From NCBI GenBank assembly GCA_033763775.1, contig JANRJW010000010.1:124001-188000 (forward strand): a DNA stretch of 64,000 nt. Direction: 5' to 3'. The stretch comes from JAJTHB01 sp033763775. GTDB lineage: Bacteria; Pseudomonadota; Alphaproteobacteria; Rickettsiales; SXRF01. Below the pieces are notes generated by a model. That model ran no database searches. It saw only the letters and a program-made list of their open reading frames with translations, and was not told where the DNA came from. The translations under genes were made by a program, and so were the position numbers. Positions 58,010 through 64,000 of the stretch are shown here, in pieces (position 1 is the stretch's first letter; every line of letters starts with the position of its first letter).

Positions 58010-60396
58010 GAGGCATGCGCCCCTTGGCGTTTAGCAAACGGCCCACCGGCATTAATCAGGTTTTTGATATCATTCGCTAAAATCGCTCGCACATCATGCA
58101 GGTCGCTCAGGTTGGTGGCCAGTTGAATGGATTCGTTGTTATGGCGCACCAGAAAATGCCCATGCTCACGTTTCATGCGCGAAAGCGATCGCGCATCCGC
58201 CTCGCTGATGCCGAGAGGCTCGCTGGCATAGTCACGGCTGATTTCATCGGGCAGATAAAGGCGGGTTGCGGCCGTTTTCATCAGGGTTGTCATGGTGTGG
58301 GTTTCGGCGGCGATATCCGGCGTGCTGAGGGTGGCAAGCAACATGGCATTATGCTGGGTCAGCATCTCGAGAAGGCTATCTAAGCGGCGCGCAAAAAATG
58401 GATGCTCCAGCAGGCGGTCGGCCTCGTGAAGCACGATAATGCATGGGCTACCGTCGAGCTGATTGATAATCTGATGCAGCAGATAGGCGAAGACCACCAC
58501 CCCCTGTTTGCCTTGCTGGCATAGGGCATCCATTTGAATCCCTGCAAAGCCAAGGCTACCCGAGATATCCTCCTCACCAAAATGGCAACTGGTCATGGCG
58601 CCCATCTCGCGGCTGAGTCGTAGCGCCAGCGACGGCTGGTGATTTTCAAGATGGCGCAGCACTTTTTGAAGGCTCGGGTGAGGCTGCGATTGCACATCCA
58701 CCAGCGCCTGACGGATTGCCTCGCGGTCGGCTTCGTGCTGTGTCAGATGGCCGTCGAGCAGCTCGTTGATCCACGCCAGCAGGAACGATTGGTTGCGTGC
58801 GTCGGCGGCAAGGCTGAGGGGGTTCAGCGGCAGCGGGCTGGCTGGTGACGCATCGTAATAAGCGGCGCCGGTAGTCTGGCACCAGAGCGCGGCGGATTTG
58901 TTGCTGTCGAAAATTACGATACGGCAAGGCCATTTCATACATTCACCCAGCAGGAAGTTAGTCAATACCTTGCCGCTGCTGTCTTGAAAGGAATTATAGT
59001 CCAGCATGACGGTGTGGCCATTATCCTGATGGTGAAAGTTGAAGTAGTAAGGCGAACCCACCAGCGTCGGCAGGATGGTTACGGCGTCGCCCCAATGGTT
59101 GCCGGTGGCTTGCCCGGCAGGAAAGCGGTTCAGGCGTGCAAAGCCAGCAACGTGGCGCCTGCTCAGTGTGTCCTGACGTCGGATAAACTCGAAATTGCCC
59201 GGCAGGCTAGCCCAGAAGCTTTCCTCCATCCGAATATCTTCGCGCACGGTGGCCACACCAAGCTGGCCAAGCCGCTGCTGCACCTTTTTAATTTCATCAT
59301 CCAGCACACGGTGATCGTCGGTGATCACGGTGATGGTCGTCTGCACATCTGCAAAATCAGTCGGACGCATCTGCTGTTGCTGCCATATATCCTGCAGGCC
59401 GCTGACACGCGCCGAATAATGATCGCCGCTGATATCAAAGAGTTCTTTCTGTGGACGAAGGACTTTCAGTGCCTCTTTGCAGGGCTTGAAATTAAAGGAC
59501 TGGCTGATGATCATCTCGGCAGACATCTGCAGCACGTGATCCAGCGCTTCAACCGTGGTTTCATGGTAGTGCTTGATGGTCAGCAGACCAGCAAAGCGTT
59601 TCTTGCCGGCAGGGGAACGGCTTTCCAGTGCATTATAACCAAAGCTGAGCCCATGCGTATGAATGTCGTTGGCGATACGGTTTTCTGCGAGAGGAAATGG
59701 CTGATGGGAAAGGTTCAGCAGCAGACCAAGAAATTCGCTTGGCTCAGAAAAAAAGATCGGCTCGAAAATGCCGTCGATCAGATTGCCTGGCAACCGCTCG
59801 GTGATGCCGATCACTCTTGCGTTATAGCGGCTGCGGATAACGTTGAGAATGCGCTGGGTAGTGCTGTCGAGGTCGCGGTACATCGCCTCCAGAAAACGCG
59901 CGCGATAGTCGCGATTTTTCTGCGTGGTCAGAACCTGATGCAGGTGGTTGGGTTGAAATAACGGGCATGACTGACCTTCGCGCAGAATCGTCAGATACAC
60001 CTCGTTATGGTAATGATAATCCCAATGATTTTTTTCGCGCCATAAATCGTGCGCGTAGCGTGCGAAAGGATGGGGGTGCGTGGTCTCGTGATGCAGCGGA
60101 TCGCGCCGGCGTAATGTGTGTACCCAGAAAGCAAAATGATCGCTGCTTACTGATGTTGATAGCGCCTGACGCAGCACATCACGAAGCGTGATATTACCGT
60201 CAGTATCGTTCTCATAGTTCAGCCCGCGCTGATTCTGAGTTATCTGGATGGTTTGCATCAGCTCGCCATTGCAGGTGGCGATGGTGTTTCGGTCGTAGTG
60301 GTGAAAATAGGGAATGAATTCTGCTCGAGAGGTCGCCTGCTGGAAGCTGGCCTGAGCGGATTTTTTTACTGCTGACTGTTTGAATAAACCGAACAT
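58006..60396 (-). CDS. virB4: Type IV secretion ATPase VirB4, divergent with degenerate Walker motifs
   Basis: 796 residues, full VirB4 length and architecture: N-terminal domain (RRDPLHHETTHPHPFARYAH), central hinge, C-terminal RecA-like domain (NPLSL, HEADRLLEHPFFARRLDSLL, TLSTPDIAAETHTM). Where VirB4 has GPTGSGKT, this one reads GHTVMLDYNSFQDSSGKVLT, retaining a lysine but not the glycines. The Walker B aspartate is His (CIIVLHEADR). ATPase activity is therefore doubtful. Rickettsiales are known for a second divergent VirB4 copy; no second copy lies in this window, and virB3 is not seen upstream. Confidence 0.9.
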   Translation of the reverse strand: MFGLFKQSAVKKSAQASFQQATSRAEFIPYFHHYDRNTIATCNGELMQTIQITQNQRGLNYENDTDGNITLRDVLRQALSTSVSSDHFAFWVHTLRRRDPLHHETTHPHPFARYAHDLWREKNHWDYHYHNEVYLTILREGQSCPLFQPNHLHQVLTTQKNRDYRARFLEAMYRDLDSTTQRILNVIRSRYNARVIGITERLPGNLIDGIFEPIFFSEPSEFLGLLLNLSHQPFPLAENRIANDIHTHGLSFGYNALESRSPAGKKRFAGLLTIKHYHETTVEALDHVLQMSAEMIISQSFNFKPCKEALKVLRPQKELFDISGDHYSARVSGLQDIWQQQQMRPTDFADVQTTITVITDDHRVLDDEIKKVQQRLGQLGVATVREDIRMEESFWASLPGNFEFIRRQDTLSRRHVAGFARLNRFPAGQATGNHWGDAVTILPTLVGSPYYFNFHHQDNGHTVMLDYNSFQDSSGKVLTNFLLGECMKWPCRIVIFDSNKSAALWCQTTGAAYYDASPASPLPLNPLSLAADARNQSFLLAWINELLDGHLTQHEADREAIRQALVDVQSQPHPSLQKVLRHLENHQPSLALRLSREMGAMTSCHFGEEDISGSLGFAGIQMDALCQQGKQGVVVFAYLLHQIINQLDGSPCIIVLHEADRLLEHPFFARRLDSLLEMLTQHNAMLLATLSTPDIAAETHTMTTLMKTAATRLYLPDEISRDYASEPLGISEADARSLSRMKREHGHFLVRHNNESIQLATNLSDLHDVRAILANDIKNLINAGGPFAKRQGAHAS

Positions 60397-60527
60397 GTCA
60401 CCGTTTTCCTGAAATTAGCTTGCGTGCTGCTGTCATCCTAGTGGTCGTGGCTTAAGAAAGGATAAATCTTCCGCCGCAACAGCATCAGGCAACACAAGAA
60501 CATGAAGCGATGACAGTTTCTAAGCAC

Positions 60528-60905
60528 TCAATTACAGAAAGTATTACTCGCGCCACAGCCCAGCAGCATCGCGGTAATGGTCTCGGCGTTGAAAATCACT
60601 GCAATACCAACTCCCACCGTAACGGCCATCCCCCAGCTCACTTTGCCAAGCAGCGCGCCAACCCCAAGCGTAATCACAGCGAGCGTCGCCAGCCCGCGTC
60701 CCAAATTGCCATACATGAAATCCACCACCCGGCACAGAACGTCACCCATCGGTGTCTGCGCCGGATTGTTTTGGCAGTTTGCATAGACACAGGCGATCAT
60801 CAGAAAATAAACGATTACGCTGAAAAAAATCACGCGATTAAGATGGTCGATGTGATTACCACAAGGCCATGAGGCAGTGATGGTTCGTGCCGCTTTCCTG
60901 TGCAT
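60528..60905 (-). CDS. virB2: VirB2-like pilin
   Basis: 125 residues. A basic N-terminus and membrane/signal helix (VIFFSVIVYFLMIACVYANC), a short loop with cysteines (CQNNPAQTPMGDVLCRVVDF) and two hydrophobic helices (GRGLATLAVITLGVGALLGK; VSWGMAVTVGVGIAVIFNAE), ending with a cysteine-containing tail. This two-helix TrbC/VirB2 layout identifies the pilin or pilus-like subunit. It is the first gene of the cluster, 131 bp before virB4, with no virB3 between. Confidence 0.85.
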   Translation of the reverse strand: MHRKAARTITASWPCGNHIDHLNRVIFFSVIVYFLMIACVYANCQNNPAQTPMGDVLCRVVDFMYGNLGRGLATLAVITLGVGALLGKVSWGMAVTVGVGIAVIFNAETITAMLLGCGASNTFCN

Positions 60906-61138
60906 AAGATTCCTTTAACGCCAATTTTAAATAAATGAATTACACCATCAATCTAACACAAGATTGTGACAGTTTTTTGACAATCCTGCTGAAAAATCAA
61001 CTTTTTTGCATAATAATGCATAATCATAAAGAATGCATTGATAATTAGCTGTTTTTGCTTCAAATAATGACATGAAATCAGGGGTTGAAAAGCCTTTGTT
61101 GATTAAGATCAGCAGCGCCCACATTACGGAGTGTCGTC
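60906..61138. promoter_or_regulatory. AT-rich divergent region between virB2 and ridA
   Basis: 233 bp, clearly richer in A and T than its surroundings, with TGCATAATAATGCATAATCA and AATGCATTGATAATTAGC in its centre. It must hold promoters for the minus-strand secretion cluster and for ridA. On the minus strand TTGTCAAAAAACTGTCACAA could provide -35-like elements, but I cannot fix a start site. ACGGAG precedes the ridA ATG by eight bases. No gene is seen. Confidence 0.5.
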
Positions 61139-61600
61139 ATGAGTCAGGTTGAACAGCGTCTCGCCCAGATGGGCATTACCCTTGCGCCATCAGCGCCGCC
61201 GGTAGCGAATTATGTGCATTACGTCATCACCGGCCATCAGATTTTTGTATCAGGCCAGCTCCCGATGAAAGAGGGCAAACCGCTGGCCAGCGGGCAGGTG
61301 GGTACGCACTGCACCATTGAAGAGGCGCAGGCAGCGGCGCGCCAATGCGGCATCAACATGCTTTCGCATCTGAAAGAAGCCTGCGGCGGCAATCTGGATC
61401 GCATCAAGCGCTGTGTGAAGCTGGGGGTGTTTGTCAATTCCGGTGCCACCTTTACTGACCATCCCAAAGTCGCTAATGGTGTGTCTGATTTTATTGTTGA
61501 GGTGTTTGGCGAGGCGGGCAAACATACCCGCGCAGCGGTGGGCGTCAGCCAGCTGCCGTTTAACGTCGCTGTCGAGGTCGATGGTATTTTTGAAATTTAA
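61139..61600 (+). CDS. RidA (YjgF/YER057c) family protein
   Basis: 153 residues, the longer RidA subgroup. VTGHQIFVSGQLP-like VITGHQIFVSGQLPMKEGKP, IEEAQAAARQCGINMLSHLK, DRIKRCVKLGVFVNSGATFT and HTRAAVGVSQLPFNVAVEVD contain the conserved Arg of the imine-hydrolysing site (TRAAVGVSQLP). Family members hydrolyse reactive enamine/imine intermediates such as those released by threonine dehydratase (ilvA is elsewhere in this window). Its stop overlaps the convergent TraX-like gene's stop. Confidence 0.92.
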   Translation: MSQVEQRLAQMGITLAPSAPPVANYVHYVITGHQIFVSGQLPMKEGKPLASGQVGTHCTIEEAQAAARQCGINMLSHLKEACGGNLDRIKRCVKLGVFVNSGATFTDHPKVANGVSDFIVEVFGEAGKHTRAAVGVSQLPFNVAVEVDGIFEI

Positions 61601-62352
61601 ATTTGCTTATACGTCATCCACTGCATGACAATCAGATGCAGAACATACAGATGCGCTGTGTAACGTGCCGCCAGCTGCGCCGGTAGTTCAAGCCATGGGG
61701 CAAGGCGAACCGCCTGAAGCATTGTTTTGCTACTCAGACAAATAGCCAGCATTGTCAGGCAAAGTCCGCCCACCATCACCGCCACCCCCTCAATTGAAAA
61801 ATCAAACAAGCTTGCCTGAACCGCACCATAAGAGGCCACGGCAAGTATGCCAATCATCCAGAGCTCGTGGGGTGGGTAATGCTCGCGCCTGCGCATCATG
61901 TAGCCGAGCAGGGCAAAAGGAAAGACAAGGCTACCATACATCACCACAAACATCGTGGGAAGCATCAGGAGCATGCTGATCAGGTACCACTCCAGTGGCC
62001 GCTTGATGATTTTGCTTTGACGTTCCTGCCAGTTCAGTGCTGCGCGACATAGCAATATTGTAAACAGAATGTTGAGTTCATTCGGTGTCATAAGCAGCAT
62101 AAAATCAGAGATTGTCAGCAGCACTGCCAGCCACAATAACTCACGCTGAAAGCGGTAATGTGGCGCGTAGCCGACCAGAAACAGAAACACCATCGGTGCG
62201 CTTCGTCCGATCGCTCTGAGCCATTCGATGTCTGCAAAGAAAAAATGCCCGATATGGTCAAGCAACATCAGGCCGAGCGCGAATAGTTTCAAAGCGTCCC
62301 AGCGGTTGAAAGAGCGCTGCGTGTTAAGCCGCTTTTCTGTCCAGCGCCACAT
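61597..62352 (-). CDS. TraX-like polytopic membrane protein
   Basis: 251 residues from ATG 62352 (an ATG at 62385 is possible). About eight membrane helices. The N-terminal RWDALKLFALGLMLLDHIGH has the DHIG signature of TraX, the F-pilin acetylase family, and APMVFLFLVGYAPHYRF follows. TraX relatives are integral acyltransferase-like proteins also found outside conjugative elements. Located near the type IV secretion cluster but separated from it by ridA, and overlapping scoB, so a pilin link is only suggestive. Confidence 0.72.
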   Translation of the reverse strand: MWRWTEKRLNTQRSFNRWDALKLFALGLMLLDHIGHFFFADIEWLRAIGRSAPMVFLFLVGYAPHYRFQRELLWLAVLLTISDFMLLMTPNELNILFTILLCRAALNWQERQSKIIKRPLEWYLISMLLMLPTMFVVMYGSLVFPFALLGYMMRRREHYPPHELWMIGILAVASYGAVQASLFDFSIEGVAVMVGGLCLTMLAICLSSKTMLQAVRLAPWLELPAQLAARYTAHLYVLHLIVMQWMTYKQI

Positions 62353-62974
62353 CAAACGTCGCTTCGGTTCTTTGTTTGATGTCATCAAGGCTCACATTCG
62401 GAGCCATCTCAATCAGCTTAAGCCCGCCGGTATCGATCGTAAAGACCCCCAGCTCGGTAATCACCATATGTACCACGCGCTTGCCAGTCAGCGGCAGGGT
62501 GCACTGCTTCACCAGCTTGGCGCTGCCATCCTTGGCGTTGTGTTCCATCAGCACCACCACGCGCTTAACCCCCGCGACCAGATCCATCGCGCCGCCCATG
62601 CCCTTGACCATTTTGCCCGGCACCATCCAGTTGGCAAGGTCGCCGGACTCGGATACCTGTAGCGCACCGAGAATGGAAAGGTCGATATGCCCGCCGCGAA
62701 TCATCGCAAAGGAAGTGGCGGAGTCAAAAAAGCTGCTGTCAGGCAGTTGGGTGATGGTCTGCTTGCCGGCATTGATCAGGTCGGGGTCGATCTTATCCGG
62801 TGTCGGGAAGGGGCCCATGCCCAACATGCCGTTTTCGCTTTGCAGCGTCACTTTCATGCCGGCAGGAATATGGTTGGCGACCTGTGTCGGCATGCCGATG
62901 CCGAGATTCACATAAAACCCGTCGCTCAGTTCGCGCGCGGCGCGCACACACATCTCATCTTTGCTCCAGGTCAT
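62324..62974 (-). CDS. scoB: 3-oxoacid CoA-transferase subunit B
   Basis: 216 residues from ATG 62974, with GGAGG upstream. Catalytic glutamate in LQSENGMLGMGPFP, GGHIDLSILGALQVSESGDL and NWMVPGKMVKGMGGAMDLVA are the family motifs. Transfers CoA between succinyl-CoA and acetoacetate or another oxoacid. The gene begins 1 bp after the scoA stop. Its 3' end overlaps the TraX-like gene. A longer frame to 63100 lies inside scoA and is rejected. Confidence 0.95.
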   Translation of the reverse strand: MTWSKDEMCVRAARELSDGFYVNLGIGMPTQVANHIPAGMKVTLQSENGMLGMGPFPTPDKIDPDLINAGKQTITQLPDSSFFDSATSFAMIRGGHIDLSILGALQVSESGDLANWMVPGKMVKGMGGAMDLVAGVKRVVVLMEHNAKDGSAKLVKQCTLPLTGKRVVHMVITELGVFTIDTGGLKLIEMAPNVSLDDIKQRTEATFDVALDRKAA

Positions 62975-62975
62975 G

Positions 62976-63680
62976 CTATGCCGCCTCCCGAACGGTCTTG
63001 AATTCAATACGCTTTTCAAACTTCGCGCCCTTAAAGAGCCGCTGCACAAAAATGCCCGGCGTGTGGATGGTGTCGGCGTCCAGCTGCCCGGCCTCGACAA
63101 TCTCTTCCACTTCCGCCACCGTCACTTTGCCGGCCATCGCCATCATCGGGTTAAAGTTGCGTGCGGTCTTGCGGAAAATCAGGTTGCCAGCGCTGTCAGC
63201 TTTCCAGGCTTTGATGATGGAAAGATCGGCTTTAAGCGCCGTTTCCATCACGTAATGCTCGCCGCCAAATTCCCTCGTTTCCTTGCCTTCCGCGACAATG
63301 GTGCCGTAGCCGGTCTTGGTGTAAAACGCAGGAATACCTGCGCCGCCAGCGCGGATGCGTTCGGCCAGCGTGCCTTGCGGGTTGAATTCCAGCTCCAGCT
63401 CGCCGTTTAGGTACTGATGCTCGAAGGTTTTGTTCTCGCCAACATAGGATGAGATCATTTTTTTGATCTGCCGGGTTTTCAGCATGATGCCGAGGCCGAA
63501 ATCGTCCACCCCGCAATTGTTGGAGATGACCGTGAGATTTTTCACCCCCGAATCACGAATCGCGACGATGGAGTGCTCAGCGATACCACACAGTCCAAAC
63601 CCGCCGGACATAATGGTCATGCCATCAAACAAAAGTCCGTGAAGTGCGCTGGTGGCGTTGTCGTAGATTTTACTGGCCAT
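62976..63680 (-). CDS. scoA: 3-oxoacid CoA-transferase subunit A
   Basis: 234 residues. MASKIYDNATSALHGLLFDG, IMSGGFGLCGIAEHSIVAI (glycine-rich CoA-binding), LTVISNNCGVDDFGLG and GIPAFYTKTGYGT are diagnostic. It forms the heterodimer or heterotetramer with ScoB for ketone-body or oxoacid activation, feeding acetoacetyl-CoA to thiolase or PHB metabolism. The ATG at 63680 follows an AT-rich intergenic stretch. Confidence 0.95.
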   Translation of the reverse strand: MASKIYDNATSALHGLLFDGMTIMSGGFGLCGIAEHSIVAIRDSGVKNLTVISNNCGVDDFGLGIMLKTRQIKKMISSYVGENKTFEHQYLNGELELEFNPQGTLAERIRAGGAGIPAFYTKTGYGTIVAEGKETREFGGEHYVMETALKADLSIIKAWKADSAGNLIFRKTARNFNPMMAMAGKVTVAEVEEIVEAGQLDADTIHTPGIFVQRLFKGAKFEKRIEFKTVREAA

Positions 63681-63912
63681 AATTGCCTATCAAACTGTGA
63701 GTAATGCTAAAATGAGCAGATAAAACAGCAGTGCATAACGAATAGCAATATAAATATATTTTAATAACTATTAACTAAAAATTTACTTAAGATACTTATG
63801 ATTAGTTAAGAAGCCGTAACCATAGGTTGGAATTTGTGATTGCAATAATAATTTGATTTTGTTATTTTTTTGAACTTCTAAACCAGACGAGATACGATGG
63901 CCAACCCCCCCT
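63681..63912. promoter_or_regulatory. AT-rich divergent intergenic region
   Basis: 232 bp, strongly AT-rich in the middle (AATATAAATATATTTTAATA, then TTAACTAAAAATTTACTTAA). It should hold the promoters of scoA (minus) and the DUF2336 gene (plus). I see TTAA-rich spots but no exact CtrA box (TTAA-N7-TTAA) and no gene. Confidence 0.45.
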
Positions 63913-64000
63913 ATGAGTGTATCATCCATGGATGTTAGGAAGCTGATTCAGGAGCCATCCGGGGCGGTGCGCGGCGTATTGGCGGCGAAGCTTGCCAAAG
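63913..64000 (+). CDS. DUF2336 domain-containing protein, partial (3' end outside window)
   Basis: Only the first 29 residues are visible: MSVSSMDVRKLIQEPSGAVR then GVLAAKLAK. The pattern dVxxLixdPSxxxRxxLAaKlA is the start of alphaproteobacterial DUF2336 proteins, which carry HEAT-like helical repeats and are of unknown function. An ATG at 63897 in another frame stops after 13 codons and was rejected. Confidence 0.6.
   Translation, partial: MSVSSMDVRKLIQEPSGAVRGVLAAKLAK

Noticed and set aside
58984..59961. 325-codon plus-strand frame opposite virB4
   Set aside because: No recognisable domain and wholly inside the virB4 coding sequence; treated as a shadow frame.
50537..60905. Integrative conjugative element
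   Set aside because: No relaxase, integrase, oriT-like site or boundary repeats, and ordinary chromosomal genes flank both sides in the window.
63760..63830. CtrA binding sites in the scoA/DUF2336 gap
   Set aside because: TTAA motifs are present but none has the exact 7-base spacing; the region is simply AT-rich.

Overview
The window looks like a chromosomal segment of an alphaproteobacterium of moderately high GC content (judged by eye, not computed). Three things point there: the gene order rpiB-glyA-nrdR-ribD-ribE-ribBA-ribH, a MipZ-type division ATPase, and the N-terminus of a DUF2336 protein at the right edge. Genes are dense, and 1-4 bp start/stop overlaps are common. No intergenic gap exceeds about 235 bp. 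I could not place it to order: the type IV secretion cluster and the coding palindromic repeats recall Rickettsiales, but the base composition and full biosynthetic gene set do not look like a reduced endosymbiont.

Layout. 1-5.6 kb (minus): riboflavin biosynthesis with NrdR, GlyA and RpiB; the RibBA protein has lost the GTP cyclohydrolase II zinc site. 5.6-9.8 kb (plus): TSUP permease, MipZ, a membrane J-domain protein and MurJ. 9.8-10.9 kb: two small envelope proteins, a cutA copy with an in-frame amber codon, and tRNA-Gln. 10.9-16.2 kb: a FAD dehydrogenase and an iron(III) ABC importer behind a Fur-box palindrome. 16.3-19.5 kb: lipoprotein, Kup, LysE-type exporter. 19.5-32.3 kb (minus): TrmJ-like methyltransferase, IlvA, a DUF433/DUF5615 pair, CysS, GltX, PpdK, and GlyS/GlyQ with PanD between them. 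32.6-35.5 kb: a three-gene operon of a ZorA/MotA-like channel protein, a ZorB/MotB-like OmpA protein and a TonB-shaped Pro/Gly-rich membrane protein. 35.5-41.2 kb: tRNA-Thr and a phosphorelay cluster (hybrid kinase, two paralogous response regulators, one NtrC-like regulator without GAFTGA). 41.2-45.1 kb: a zinc locus with Zur, a Zur-box palindrome, a MacB/Lol-like ABC exporter and His-rich proteins. 45.1-49.5 kb: YgfZ, YqgE, Aat, GDPD, AroQ, ThiS, ThiG. 49.5-60.9 kb (minus): a P-type type IV secretion system (VirB2, B4, B6, B8, B9, B10, B11, D4) with an unknown protein downstream. 61.1-64.0 kb: RidA, a TraX-like protein, ScoAB and a partial DUF2336 gene.

The most unusual feature of the window as a whole is its repeats. 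Short palindromic or tandem elements fill many intergenic gaps, supply start or stop codons to adjacent genes, and sit in frame inside at least five conserved housekeeping genes (trmJ-like twice, cysS, ppdK, glyS, aat), adding peptide segments that I do not recognise from those families. The best candidates for an undescribed system are the ZorAB-like/TonB-like operon and the type IV secretion system whose only visible VirB4 has degenerate Walker A and B motifs.
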